From positions 40,906 to 104,905 of the forward strand of contig JAFXGK010000026.1 in NCBI GenBank assembly GCA_017513245.1: 64,000 nt of DNA, in the 5' to 3' direction. Numbering within the stretch: the stretch's first letter is position 1; every line of letters starts with the position of its first letter. Shown piece after piece: positions 56,906-64,000 of this stretch. Under the pieces are notes generated by a model. It made no database searches and was not told the origin of the DNA. It worked only from the letters and a program-made list of their open reading frames with translations. The stretch comes from Clostridia bacterium. GTDB lineage: Bacteria > Bacillota > Clostridia > Oscillospirales > Acutalibacteraceae. A program made the position numbers and the translations under genes.

Positions 56906-57919
56906 TTATAAAACAGTTACCAAAACAACTATTATGCCTGCCAGTAAAGTAACTGCAGAGAAAACAAAAACTATTTTCTCTTCCTTCCAGCCACACATTT
57001 CAAAATGGTGATGGATAGGAGTCATCTTAAAGATGCGCTTTTTTGTCTTTTTGAAATAGGTTACCTGAATAACTACCGATAAAGCCTCGATAAGATAAAC
57101 TATACCCAAGAGGAGCAGTAATATCGGTCTTCCGGTACAAAAGCTGAGTCCGACAACAGCACCACCCAAAAAGAGCGAGCCGGTATCACCCATGAACATT
57201 TTTGCGGGATGAATATTCCAAACGAGGAATCCCACGCAAGCACCTGCAAAAGCCGCAGACAGAGTATTGGCCGAATAAAGACCGACTATTCCGGTAATCA
57301 GCATATAAATACAGCAAACTACCAAGGTAACCGAACTGGCGAGTCCATCAATACCGTCGGTAAGATTTACAGCATTTACAAAGCCGTAAATAAAGAATAG
57401 TGCTACCACCCAGAAAAGCAGTCCTGCGCCCGAAGTAACACTGATATCGCCTATAAAAGGTATCCACGTTGTACGAACGCCAACGAGATAAAGTGTTACC
57501 AGGTACGCTGCGGTTGCCATAAGCTGAAAGAGTGTCTTTTGACGGGCGGTAAGTCCTAAATTGCGCTTTTTTACTACCTTAATATAGTCATCTAAAAAAC
57601 CAATCAATCCCATTGCAAAAGCAAGCGATAAGCCGGCAAGCGTTACCGCAAAGTGATATACTGCGCGCTCATTTGCAAATTTACTGCCAATTATAGCAGA
57701 AATTGCATATGTAACGGCGAAAGAAAGCAATACGCCGATAACCATAATAACGCCGCCCATTGTGGGTGTGCCCTGCTTAGAGTTGTGCCATTTCGGGCCA
57801 TCCTCAAGGATGGTTTGACCAAATTTCAGTCGCTTTAGTAATGGCAGTGCCGGAATTCCGAGAGCAGCCGTTACTATAAAGGCTATTGCCGCTGCAATGA
57901 TGGGTGAAAGATCGCTCAT
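56906..57919 (-). CDS. mraY: Phospho-N-acetylmuramoyl-pentapeptide transferase (MraY)
   Basis: A 337-residue membrane enzyme that makes lipid I. It carries QGTPTMGGVIMV, GFLDDYIKVVKKRNLGL (the DD motif), NAVNLTDGIDGLASSV and the HHH-type motif MTPIHHHFEMCGWKEEKIV. Directly after murE with only 1 bp between them; murD, often placed here, is missing. Confidence 0.96.
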   Translation of the reverse strand: MSDLSPIIAAAIAFIVTAALGIPALPLLKRLKFGQTILEDGPKWHNSKQGTPTMGGVIMVIGVLLSFAVTYAISAIIGSKFANERAVYHFAVTLAGLSLAFAMGLIGFLDDYIKVVKKRNLGLTARQKTLFQLMATAAYLVTLYLVGVRTTWIPFIGDISVTSGAGLLFWVVALFFIYGFVNAVNLTDGIDGLASSVTLVVCCIYMLITGIVGLYSANTLSAAFAGACVGFLVWNIHPAKMFMGDTGSLFLGGAVVGLSFCTGRPILLLLLGIVYLIEALSVVIQVTYFKKTKKRIFKMTPIHHHFEMCGWKEEKIVFVFSAVTLLAGIIVVLVTVL

Positions 57920-57920
57920 T

Positions 57921-59348
57921 TTAATTCTCCTTTAACGCCTCTGCGACAACCTCACGCTCATCGAGATGAATCGTGCCGGTGTCAAGAATCTGATATGTTT
58001 CGTGTCCCTTTCCTGCCAAAACGATGATATCGCCCGGCTGAGCATTCTTAATGGCAAACTTGATTGCTTGGATTCGATTAGTAATAACTTTATACGGGGT
58101 GGTTGTACCCTTAAGTCCGACCAAAATATCTTCAATTATTGCTTCGGGGTTTTCGCTTCGGGGATTATCGCTGGTTACTATAACGAAATCTGCCAAACGC
58201 GCCGCAACACCGCCCATAAGCGGTCTTTTGGTCTTATCGCGGTCACCGCCGCAACCAAAAAGTACAATAAGTCGATTTTTTTGGCATTCACGGAATGTAT
58301 TGAGGATATTTTTTAATCCGTCAGGTGTGTGTGCATAGTCAATAATTACGGTGTAATCGGTGCCGGTGGGTACAACCTCTGCCCTGCCCTTAACACCGCG
58401 AAGTTTTGCCAAAGCCTCGGAAATTTCAGGAAGGCTCACGCCGAGTTTTAATGCTGCGGCAACGGCGCACATCGAGTTATAAACCGAAAATTTTCCGCCG
58501 GTTGATAACTTGATTTTTCCGATCGTGCCAAGACCTACAAATTCATATTCTACTCCATCAGGACGATACGAAATATTCTTGGCAGTATAAGTTGAAAAGT
58601 CGCTCTGTGCCGAGTAGGTAATCTTCTCGCAATCTAGACCGTCGGTAAGCGGTGCGGAAAACTCGTCGTCATAGTTCAAAACGGCAGTTTTCGAAACCTC
58701 GAACAGTTTTCGCTTGGCTTCCATATAGTTTTCCATGGTTTTATGGTAATCAAGGTGATCCTGAGTCAGGTTTGTAAACAGTCCGAGTTCAAACTCAATT
58801 CCCTCTACCCTGCGCTGATCAAGCGCGTGAGAGGACACCTCCATAATCACGTGCGAACAGCCTGCGTCACGCATTCCTGCAAAAAGCTCGTTGAGCTCAT
58901 ATATGCCGGGTGTTGTGTTTTTGGCCTCAAAAACCTCGTCACCGATCATGTTTTGAATGGTGCCGATAAGACCGCATTTTTTGCCGGTGTGCTCTAAAAT
59001 AGCTTTAAGCATATAGGAAATTGAGGTTTTTCCGTTTGTTCCCGTAATGCCTATAACAGTAAGGCTCTTGGCCGGATGACCAAACCATACGGCACACATA
59101 TCGGCATAAAGTTTTTGTGTGTCTTCTACCGTAAATTCGTTTTTATACCCTAAATTACGCTCGGTTATTATGATAGAGGCACCGTTTTTAACAGCACTTT
59201 CGGCATAATCGTGCCCATCAGACACCGAGCCTTTTATGCAAACGAAAACATAGCCCTCGGCAACCTTGCGTGAATCGCTTGTTATTCCGCAAACGTCAAT
59301 ATTTGCAAATTTTTCATCAATGTTGGGTATAAGTTGTTTTAAAAGCAT
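57921..59348 (-). CDS. murE: UDP-MurNAc-tripeptide ligase MurE (meso-DAP adding)
   Basis: A 475-residue Mur ligase. The ATP loop IGITGTNGKTSISYM, the carbamylated-lysine region and the C-terminal domain with VTSDNPRSENPEAII are present. The DNPR tetrad is the marker for meso-diaminopimelate as substrate rather than lysine. This ties the cell wall to the dapA-ddh route found on the feoB island. ATG at 59348 behind GAGAGGTAAAA. Confidence 0.96.
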   Translation of the reverse strand: MLLKQLIPNIDEKFANIDVCGITSDSRKVAEGYVFVCIKGSVSDGHDYAESAVKNGASIIITERNLGYKNEFTVEDTQKLYADMCAVWFGHPAKSLTVIGITGTNGKTSISYMLKAILEHTGKKCGLIGTIQNMIGDEVFEAKNTTPGIYELNELFAGMRDAGCSHVIMEVSSHALDQRRVEGIEFELGLFTNLTQDHLDYHKTMENYMEAKRKLFEVSKTAVLNYDDEFSAPLTDGLDCEKITYSAQSDFSTYTAKNISYRPDGVEYEFVGLGTIGKIKLSTGGKFSVYNSMCAVAAALKLGVSLPEISEALAKLRGVKGRAEVVPTGTDYTVIIDYAHTPDGLKNILNTFRECQKNRLIVLFGCGGDRDKTKRPLMGGVAARLADFVIVTSDNPRSENPEAIIEDILVGLKGTTTPYKVITNRIQAIKFAIKNAQPGDIIVLAGKGHETYQILDTGTIHLDEREVVAEALKEN

Positions 59349-59364
59349 TTTTACCTCTCCGGTA

Positions 59365-61638
59365 TTAACCTGCCGCAAAATCTACGGCTGTATTATCTCT
59401 GAAATATACGGTAACGACCGTACCTGCATCCACTTCGGTATTAGGTGCGATGCTCTGTTTGTAAGAAATTACGCTTCCGCCCGAAATGGTGTTTCCTGAA
59501 AACTCAACGTTTATTCCACAGCTGATTGCGCTGCTGTTAACAACTGACGGCGTCATACCCGAAAGATCGGGTACTTTTACCTTTGTGGGTGCGGTATCAT
59601 CAGTATAAAGCACTATTTTGCTTCCCGTAGAAACCGATTTGCCTGCTGCGGGGACCTGCTTAATAACCGTGTCACCGCCTCCTATAATCTTATACGACAT
59701 TCCCGCCGAGGTAAGCTGCTGCTTAGCGGAAGCAACGGTAGAATCAACAACAGACGGTACGTCAACCGACAGATTTGCAAGCTCTTCTTCGCTATACTGC
59801 GGCTCATAGCCGAGATACGGTAATACATCGGCAAGTATCTGGCCGCCGACGGGGGCGCTTACTGTGCCGCCGTAGTAACTGCTGCCGGTAGGCTCATCAA
59901 GCAGCACCAGTACTGCTATTTCGGGATCATTGATCGGTGCAATACCGCAGAAGGATGCAACGTAAAGGTTATCCTGACCCGATAGATTAATTTCAACCAG
60001 TTTCTGCGAAGTACCGGTCTTACCGCCGATTCGGTAACCGGGTACGTACGCATTTTTACCGCCGCCACCGTCAACAACGGTCTCTAGCATTTCGCAAAGC
60101 AGTTTACTGGTTTCCTGCGAAATAACCTGACGCTTTACCGTTGTTTTAGTTGTATTTTTGATATTTCCGTCAGAATCGATCACCTGCGATACAACGTACG
60201 GCTCAACGAGATAACCGCCGTTTACAGACGCGGAAATTGCGGTGAGCAATTGTATCGGAGTGATTGTAAACGACTGACCGAAGGATGCCGACGAAAGTTC
60301 AACCGGACCCATACGGTCTGCTGTGTAGTAAAGTGAAGAAACCTCACCGGGAAGGTCAATGCCCGTCTTCTCGGTTAGACCGAAAGCCTCGAAATACTTC
60401 GAGAAAAGGTCGGCGCCAAGACGGGAACCCAGTGTGATAAACGCGGGGTTGCAAGAGTTCGAAATTGCCTCCTCTAGCGTTTGCGTTCCATGGCCTGAAT
60501 GCTTATGGCAATCGTAATGGTGGCCTGCAATAACAATATATCCGGGGCAATTATAAGTGCTGTGACGCGAGGTAAGGTTTTCCTCAAGTGCAGCAGCAGC
60601 TGTAATAATCTTAAATACCGAACCGGGCTCGTATGAGTCGGAAACGGCCTTGTTTCTCCATTGCTTGTTTCGAAGTTCCGAAAGTTTTTTAGTGCGTTCG
60701 TCACCTTCAAGGCCCTCAAGCAAAGCTGTATCGGATTCCGAAAGCTTAAAAGGCTCGTTAGGATCAAAGTCACCTAAAACCGCCATAGAAAGGATTGCGC
60801 CGCTATTTACGTTCATTGTTACGGCAACGCCGCGGTTAGCAACCTTATTTTCAATTACGGCAGCCTCGAGATATTTTTCGGTAACATGCTGAATATAGGA
60901 GTCTATCGTGAGCACAAGAGAACTTCCCTCCTGTGCGCTGATAACCTTTTCATAACTGAAGGGCATATTTGTGCCTTGAGCATTCTTGGCTGCAACTACG
61001 CGTCCGGGAACACCGGTCAGTTCGGAATCATAGTAGCTTTCGATTCCTGCAAGGCCTTGGTTATCATCGCCAACAAAGCCTAAAACAACCGAAGCCAAGC
61101 TATCATTCGGATAATAGCGCATTGTCGACTCATCGAGGCCGATATAGGTGGATAACTCGTACTCTTCGAAGGTTGCAATAAATTCGCGAACGGCATCAGC
61201 CTGCGGTTTTTCGACCTTACGCTTGACGGTTACGTAATAACTGTCGGTTTTTTCAGTCATCGCATAAACGTCGTCGTACTCAAGTTCAAGAATTGACGAG
61301 AGTTTTTCGGCGATGATGCTCTTAATTGCCGAGAGCTCAGCTGCGTCCTTCACCTTTTTGAGGTTGTTGGGTGAAAGATAAACCGTCCAGCACGTTGCGC
61401 TGGTTGCGAGAATGTTCATATTAGCGTCGTAAATATCGCCGCGAGGAGCAGCTAGGGTTGTATCATAGAGCAACTGCTCGGAAGCCTTTGCCTGATACTC
61501 CTCACCGTCTACGATCATTATCTTCGCAAGACGAACGCCGGTAACGCCGCTTGTTAAAACAACTAAGGCGATCAAAACGATCATTATGCGCCTGAGCATA
61601 ACTTTATTCAGTTTTGCATTTTCGCGCACAGACATCAT
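59365..61638 (-). CDS. spoVD: Class B penicillin-binding protein with PASTA domains (SpoVD/FtsI)
   Basis: A 757-residue transpeptidase. An N-terminal membrane helix and a PBP dimerisation domain (APRGDIYDANMNILATSAT) come first. The catalytic domain follows with SxxK in SYEPGSVFKIITAA, SxN in ISNSCNPAF and KTG in GGKTGTSQ. Two PASTA repeats end the protein (from VPSVVDSTVASAKQQ and VKVPDLSGMTPSVV). The PASTA tail and place between ftsL and murE match SpoVD. It is the only class B PBP in the cluster, so it may serve division, sporulation or both. Confidence 0.95.
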   Translation of the reverse strand: MMSVRENAKLNKVMLRRIMIVLIALVVLTSGVTGVRLAKIMIVDGEEYQAKASEQLLYDTTLAAPRGDIYDANMNILATSATCWTVYLSPNNLKKVKDAAELSAIKSIIAEKLSSILELEYDDVYAMTEKTDSYYVTVKRKVEKPQADAVREFIATFEEYELSTYIGLDESTMRYYPNDSLASVVLGFVGDDNQGLAGIESYYDSELTGVPGRVVAAKNAQGTNMPFSYEKVISAQEGSSLVLTIDSYIQHVTEKYLEAAVIENKVANRGVAVTMNVNSGAILSMAVLGDFDPNEPFKLSESDTALLEGLEGDERTKKLSELRNKQWRNKAVSDSYEPGSVFKIITAAAALEENLTSRHSTYNCPGYIVIAGHHYDCHKHSGHGTQTLEEAISNSCNPAFITLGSRLGADLFSKYFEAFGLTEKTGIDLPGEVSSLYYTADRMGPVELSSASFGQSFTITPIQLLTAISASVNGGYLVEPYVVSQVIDSDGNIKNTTKTTVKRQVISQETSKLLCEMLETVVDGGGGKNAYVPGYRIGGKTGTSQKLVEINLSGQDNLYVASFCGIAPINDPEIAVLVLLDEPTGSSYYGGTVSAPVGGQILADVLPYLGYEPQYSEEELANLSVDVPSVVDSTVASAKQQLTSAGMSYKIIGGGDTVIKQVPAAGKSVSTGSKIVLYTDDTAPTKVKVPDLSGMTPSVVNSSAISCGINVEFSGNTISGGSVISYKQSIAPNTEVDAGTVVTVYFRDNTAVDFAAG

Positions 61639-61679
61639 TAAAACCTCACTAAATAATATAACCTTTTTAATGCTCGAAA

Positions 61680-61709
61680 ACGAGAGTCGAATTTTAGTTC
61701 AACTCTCGT
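61680..61709 (-). promoter_or_regulatory. Hairpin in the ftsL-spoVD gap
   Basis: On the minus strand a 12-bp stem ACGAGAGTTGAA / TTCGACTCTCGT (with one G-U pair) and a six-base loop is followed by TTTTCG. It lies in the 138-bp gap between ftsL and spoVD. The short T-run makes a partial terminator or an RNA-processing site more likely than a full stop. Confidence 0.5.
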
Positions 61710-61776
61710 ATCTTTTATATATCTTTTATTATACTGTAATTATATTCATAACGCAACGACATTATTATTCCACCAA

Positions 61777-62238
61777 TCAGTTTGTTGCGGCAGAAAAAAC
61801 ACCATCGGATGTTACGGCCGCGTTGGTATCGTTAGTTCTGATGTATATTACCTGGGATTTATCCGTTTTGCTCATGCCGAGTGCGGCAGCCTGCTGCTCC
61901 AGATTTTCGTAAGAAATTCTGTTTTCAAACTCAACATTTAAACGGGTTTGTTCACTCTGGAGTTCGGTAATCTCGCCCTTTATATCGCTTATTTGGGAGT
62001 TAACCTCGGTGATGCGAACACGCAGGAAGATATTGGCGCAAATGACAGCAAGAATAAAGCCTATCACAGCGATGGCTTTTACCTTTTTGCCGACCGCAGT
62101 AGCAGCGGCCCTGCGAGAGGCCTGCTTTTTAGCGGTTTGCGGCATTTTAACTATTTTGGCTTTTTGAGGCTTTTCCTTCGGCAAGAACATATCAAAATCA
62201 TATGCCAAGCTGTCGTTATAATACCTGCTGTTATCCAT
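61777..62238 (-). CDS. ftsL: FtsL-type septum formation protein
   Basis: A 153-residue bitopic protein with a long basic cytoplasmic part (PKEKPQKAKIVKMPQTAKKQ), one membrane helix (AIAVIGFILAVICANIFL), then a coiled coil (RITEVNSQISDIKGEITELQ) and the closing AALGMSKTDKSQVIYI of the FtsL/DivIC family. Position between rsmH and the transpeptidase gene fixes it as FtsL. Confidence 0.9.
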   Translation of the reverse strand: MDNSRYYNDSLAYDFDMFLPKEKPQKAKIVKMPQTAKKQASRRAAATAVGKKVKAIAVIGFILAVICANIFLRVRITEVNSQISDIKGEITELQSEQTRLNVEFENRISYENLEQQAAALGMSKTDKSQVIYIRTNDTNAAVTSDGVFSAATN

Positions 62239-62246
62239 GCCTTGTC

Positions 62247-63173
62247 CTACTCCTTGATTTTTTCTATAACACGAAGCTTTGCGCTTCGGCTTCTTTGGTT
62301 AATTTTCAGTTCCTCGTCCGAGGGCTGAATGGGTTTCCTGCTAACGAGCTGACCTTTAGGCGTTCTTCCGCACACGCATATTGGAATATCGGGCGGACAA
62401 ACACAGCCTTTGCAAAGTTCGGAAAAACAGCGTTTTACAATTCTGTCCTCCAAAGAATGGAAGGTTATTATCGCTATTCTGCCACCAACGTTTAGGTGCT
62501 CGAAAGCGCTGTTTATCGTGGTTTCGATGCAGTCGAGTTCGCCGTTTACCGCAATTCTTATTGCCTGGAAGCACTTGCGGGCCGGATGGCCGTTTCGCTT
62601 GTAGGCGGCCGGTACGCTGTTGGAAATAATATCTGCAAGTTGAAGCGTGGTTTCGATGCGTCCGTTTTGACGCTCACGCACGATTGAGGATGCTATTTTA
62701 CGGGCAAATTTTTCTTCACCGTAATCAAAGAAGATTTTTGAAAGCTCTTCTTCGCTCATTTCATTTACTATGTCTGCGGCGCTTATTCCCTCTTGGCTCA
62801 TTCTCATATCGAGAGGAGCATCGTTATGAAAGGAAAAACCGCGTTCCGCCGTATCAAGCTGATGCGAGGAAACGCCGAGGTCAAGCAAAAGACCGTCGAA
62901 CTTTTCTATTCCCTCTTCGGCCAAGACTTCTTCAATTTCAGAGAAGTTGTGGCGAAGCACCTTAGCAGGAAGGCCGCTCAATCGCTCGGTTGCTACCGCT
63001 ATGGCATCGGGGTCACGGTCAAGCGCCAATAAGCATCCGGTTGATAACCGTTTGGCTATTTCCTTTGAGTGACCTGCGCCGCCTGCGGTACCGTCGACGT
63101 ATATTCCGTCGGGTTTTATATTCAAAGCAGAAACTGCTTCGTTTAACATTACTGATATATGATTGAATTCCAT
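62247..63173 (-). CDS. rsmH: 16S rRNA (cytosine1402-N4)-methyltransferase RsmH
   Basis: A 308-residue SAM-dependent enzyme: HISVMLNEAVSALNIKPDG, YVDGTAGGAGHSKEIAKRL (SAM loop), FDGLLLDLGVSSHQLD, RGFSFHNDAPLDMRM, and IITFHSLEDRIVKRCF. Second gene of the dcw cluster, 9 bp after mraZ. Confidence 0.97.
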   Translation of the reverse strand: MEFNHISVMLNEAVSALNIKPDGIYVDGTAGGAGHSKEIAKRLSTGCLLALDRDPDAIAVATERLSGLPAKVLRHNFSEIEEVLAEEGIEKFDGLLLDLGVSSHQLDTAERGFSFHNDAPLDMRMSQEGISAADIVNEMSEEELSKIFFDYGEEKFARKIASSIVRERQNGRIETTLQLADIISNSVPAAYKRNGHPARKCFQAIRIAVNGELDCIETTINSAFEHLNVGGRIAIITFHSLEDRIVKRCFSELCKGCVCPPDIPICVCGRTPKGQLVSRKPIQPSDEELKINQRSRSAKLRVIEKIKE

Positions 63174-63182
63174 ATATACACC

Positions 63183-63608
63183 TTAGAAGTTGAGTTCTTC
63201 CATAATAGAAGCAACAGATTCCGGAGTGTACTGCTGAATCTTGTTTTCCCAGCTGTCGCTGTTCCAAATTTCGAGGTTGGTTGACATACCAACTATCTGG
63301 GCTTCGCTTTCAAGCTGAGCATACTCACGAAGGGTTGTGGGGATGAGTATTCTTCCCTGCGCATCACACTCAACGGTAAATGCGCCGCTGAATAAGAAAC
63401 GCTTAACGCTGCTCGATTTTGTGTTGGGCAGCGTGTTTATTTTTTCTACGAGCTTTTCCCACTCTTCATTCGAATACACGCAAAGGCAACGTTCGCCCGA
63501 TATGCCGCAGCATATCATAAAGCTTTCGCCTAAGCTGTCGCGGAGTTTTGCCGGAATGAAAACTCTACCCTTTTTATCTACGGTGTGCTTGTAATTACCG
63601 AAAAGCAT
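63183..63608 (-). CDS. mraZ: Transcriptional regulator MraZ
   Basis: A 141-residue AbrB-fold protein with two half-repeats: GNYKHTVDKKGRVFIPAKLRD and FTVECDAQGRILIPTTLREYA. MraZ binds GTGG repeats before its own gene and represses the division cluster. Such repeats are visible upstream. ATG at 63608 behind GGAGGTGAAAATTCT. Confidence 0.96.
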   Translation of the reverse strand: MLFGNYKHTVDKKGRVFIPAKLRDSLGESFMICCGISGERCLCVYSNEEWEKLVEKINTLPNTKSSSVKRFLFSGAFTVECDAQGRILIPTTLREYAQLESEAQIVGMSTNLEIWNSDSWENKIQQYTPESVASIMEELNF

Positions 63609-63630
63609 AGAATTTTCACCTCCATACACA

Positions 63631-63713
63631 CCACTTTAAAACACTTTTGTGGTTTTTCAATCCACTTTAAACCACTACACACAAATTATAAGCCCTATAA
63701 ATGATAAAATCAA
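63631..63713 (-). promoter_or_regulatory. mraZ promoter and candidate MraZ operator repeats
   Basis: Minus-strand TTGATT (63713-63708), 17 bp and TATAAT (63690-63685). Downstream of the -10 the GTGG motif appears three times: 63665-63662 and 63634-63631 after TTTAAA, plus 63675-63672 ten bases from the first. This 10-bp periodicity fits MraZ binding. A further palindrome ACCACAA-tatg-TTGTGGT lies upstream at 63772-63789. Confidence 0.75.
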
Positions 63714-63844
63714 TGCTTTTTTCGCTTTTTCTCGGACTTTTTTTATAAAATTGTGGTTAGCGTAACACTGCACCACAATATGTTGTGGTTTGTCGTTTTT
63801 TGAAATTTTAATAAAAAATTTTTTTGTTTTTTTAATTTTTGTTA

Positions 63845-63873
63845 TTGACATCGCGAAATCAAAATGATATAAT
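63845..63873 (+). promoter_or_regulatory. Consensus promoter of tRNA-Leu(GAG)
   Basis: Perfect TTGACA (63845-63850), a 17-bp spacer and perfect TATAAT (63868-63873), 15 bp before the tRNA. Confidence 0.92.
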
Positions 63874-63888
63874 ACATAGGCTTGATTT

Positions 63889-63972
63889 GCGAGTGTGCTG
63901 GAATAGGCAGACAGGCACGTTTGAGGGGCGTGTGTCCACGACGTACGGGTTCAAGTCCCGTCACTCGCACCA
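63889..63972 (+). tRNA. tRNA-Leu (anticodon GAG)
   Basis: An 84-nt class II tRNA: acceptor GCGAGTG / CACTCGC, discriminator A, encoded CCA, anticodon loop TTGAGGG (anticodon GAG), variable arm GTGTCCACGACGTAC and T-loop GGTTCAAGTCC. It reads CUU/CUC codons, complementing the CAG isoacceptor at 25041-25127. Confidence 0.95.
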
Positions 63973-64000
63973 GCAAAAAACAAGGACGCCACACGCGGGC

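Overview
The window (about 44-46% GC by eye) comes from a low-GC Gram-positive, endospore-forming anaerobe of the class Clostridia, most likely a gut Oscillospiraceae/Ruminococcaceae-type organism. The evidence is spoIIGA-sigE, an alpha/beta-type small acid-soluble spore protein, a SpoVD-like PASTA transpeptidase, the CtsR-McsA-McsB-ClpC stress operon, an Rnf (ferredoxin:NAD+) complex, an OadB-type sodium pump subunit, and a MurE with the meso-diaminopimelate signature DNPR.

Layout. 1-1180: sigE (cut by the window start) and spoIIGA. 1300-6500: AraC regulator divergent from a LacZ-type beta-galactosidase and a serine hydrolase. 6536-8543: ECF sigma factor overlapping a membrane-anchored serpin. 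8612-10931: uvrC and a YbaK-type deacylase. 11056-11466: tRNA-Lys, tRNA-Ser(UGA), tRNA-Ser(GCU). 11573-19138: feoA and a feoB split in two by a 5,184-bp insert. 19195-24861: mnmA, an FAD oxidoreductase, oadB plus a 48-residue OadG-like protein, and a NhaC-type antiporter. 25041-30705: tRNA-Leu(CAG) with a partial duplicate, a GNAT-like protein, a MacB-like ABC transporter and a surface protein. 30857-37620: rnfCDGEAB followed by a NusG-domain-II protein, a Gx transporter and apbE. 37621-38077: a non-coding array of short hairpins. 38078-42318: aldo/keto reductase, duplicated-domain lipoprotein, SASP, rhamnulokinase, DUF378 protein. 42352-50912: MBL hydrolase, ftsK/spoIIIE, tepA-like protease, then clpC-mcsB-mcsA-ctsR. 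51075-63608: small Cys-rich protein, then the division/cell-wall cluster ftsZ-ftsQ-murA-murG-ftsW-mraY-murE-spoVD-ftsL-rsmH-mraZ (minus strand). 63889-63972: tRNA-Leu(GAG).

The most striking object is the insert in feoB. It carries a large serine recombinase at its right end. It also carries a complete lysine-riboswitch-controlled operon dapA-ddh-lysA and a small unknown ORF at its left end. Joining the two flanks rebuilds an in-frame FeoB of about 711 residues. Joining the two ends of the insert rebuilds an attP-like site with 20-bp arms that are inverted repeats at 18 of 20 positions. So a mobile or excisable island carries lysine/meso-DAP biosynthesis while disrupting ferrous iron uptake. 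In the same window MurE uses meso-DAP.

Other items worth a second look are a serpin fused to an anti-sigma-like membrane-anchored N-terminus, a leader hairpin that buries the tepA start codon, the hairpin array after apbE, and a 28-bp direct repeat of the tRNA-Leu 5' end. Everything is read by eye; no database search or folding program was run.
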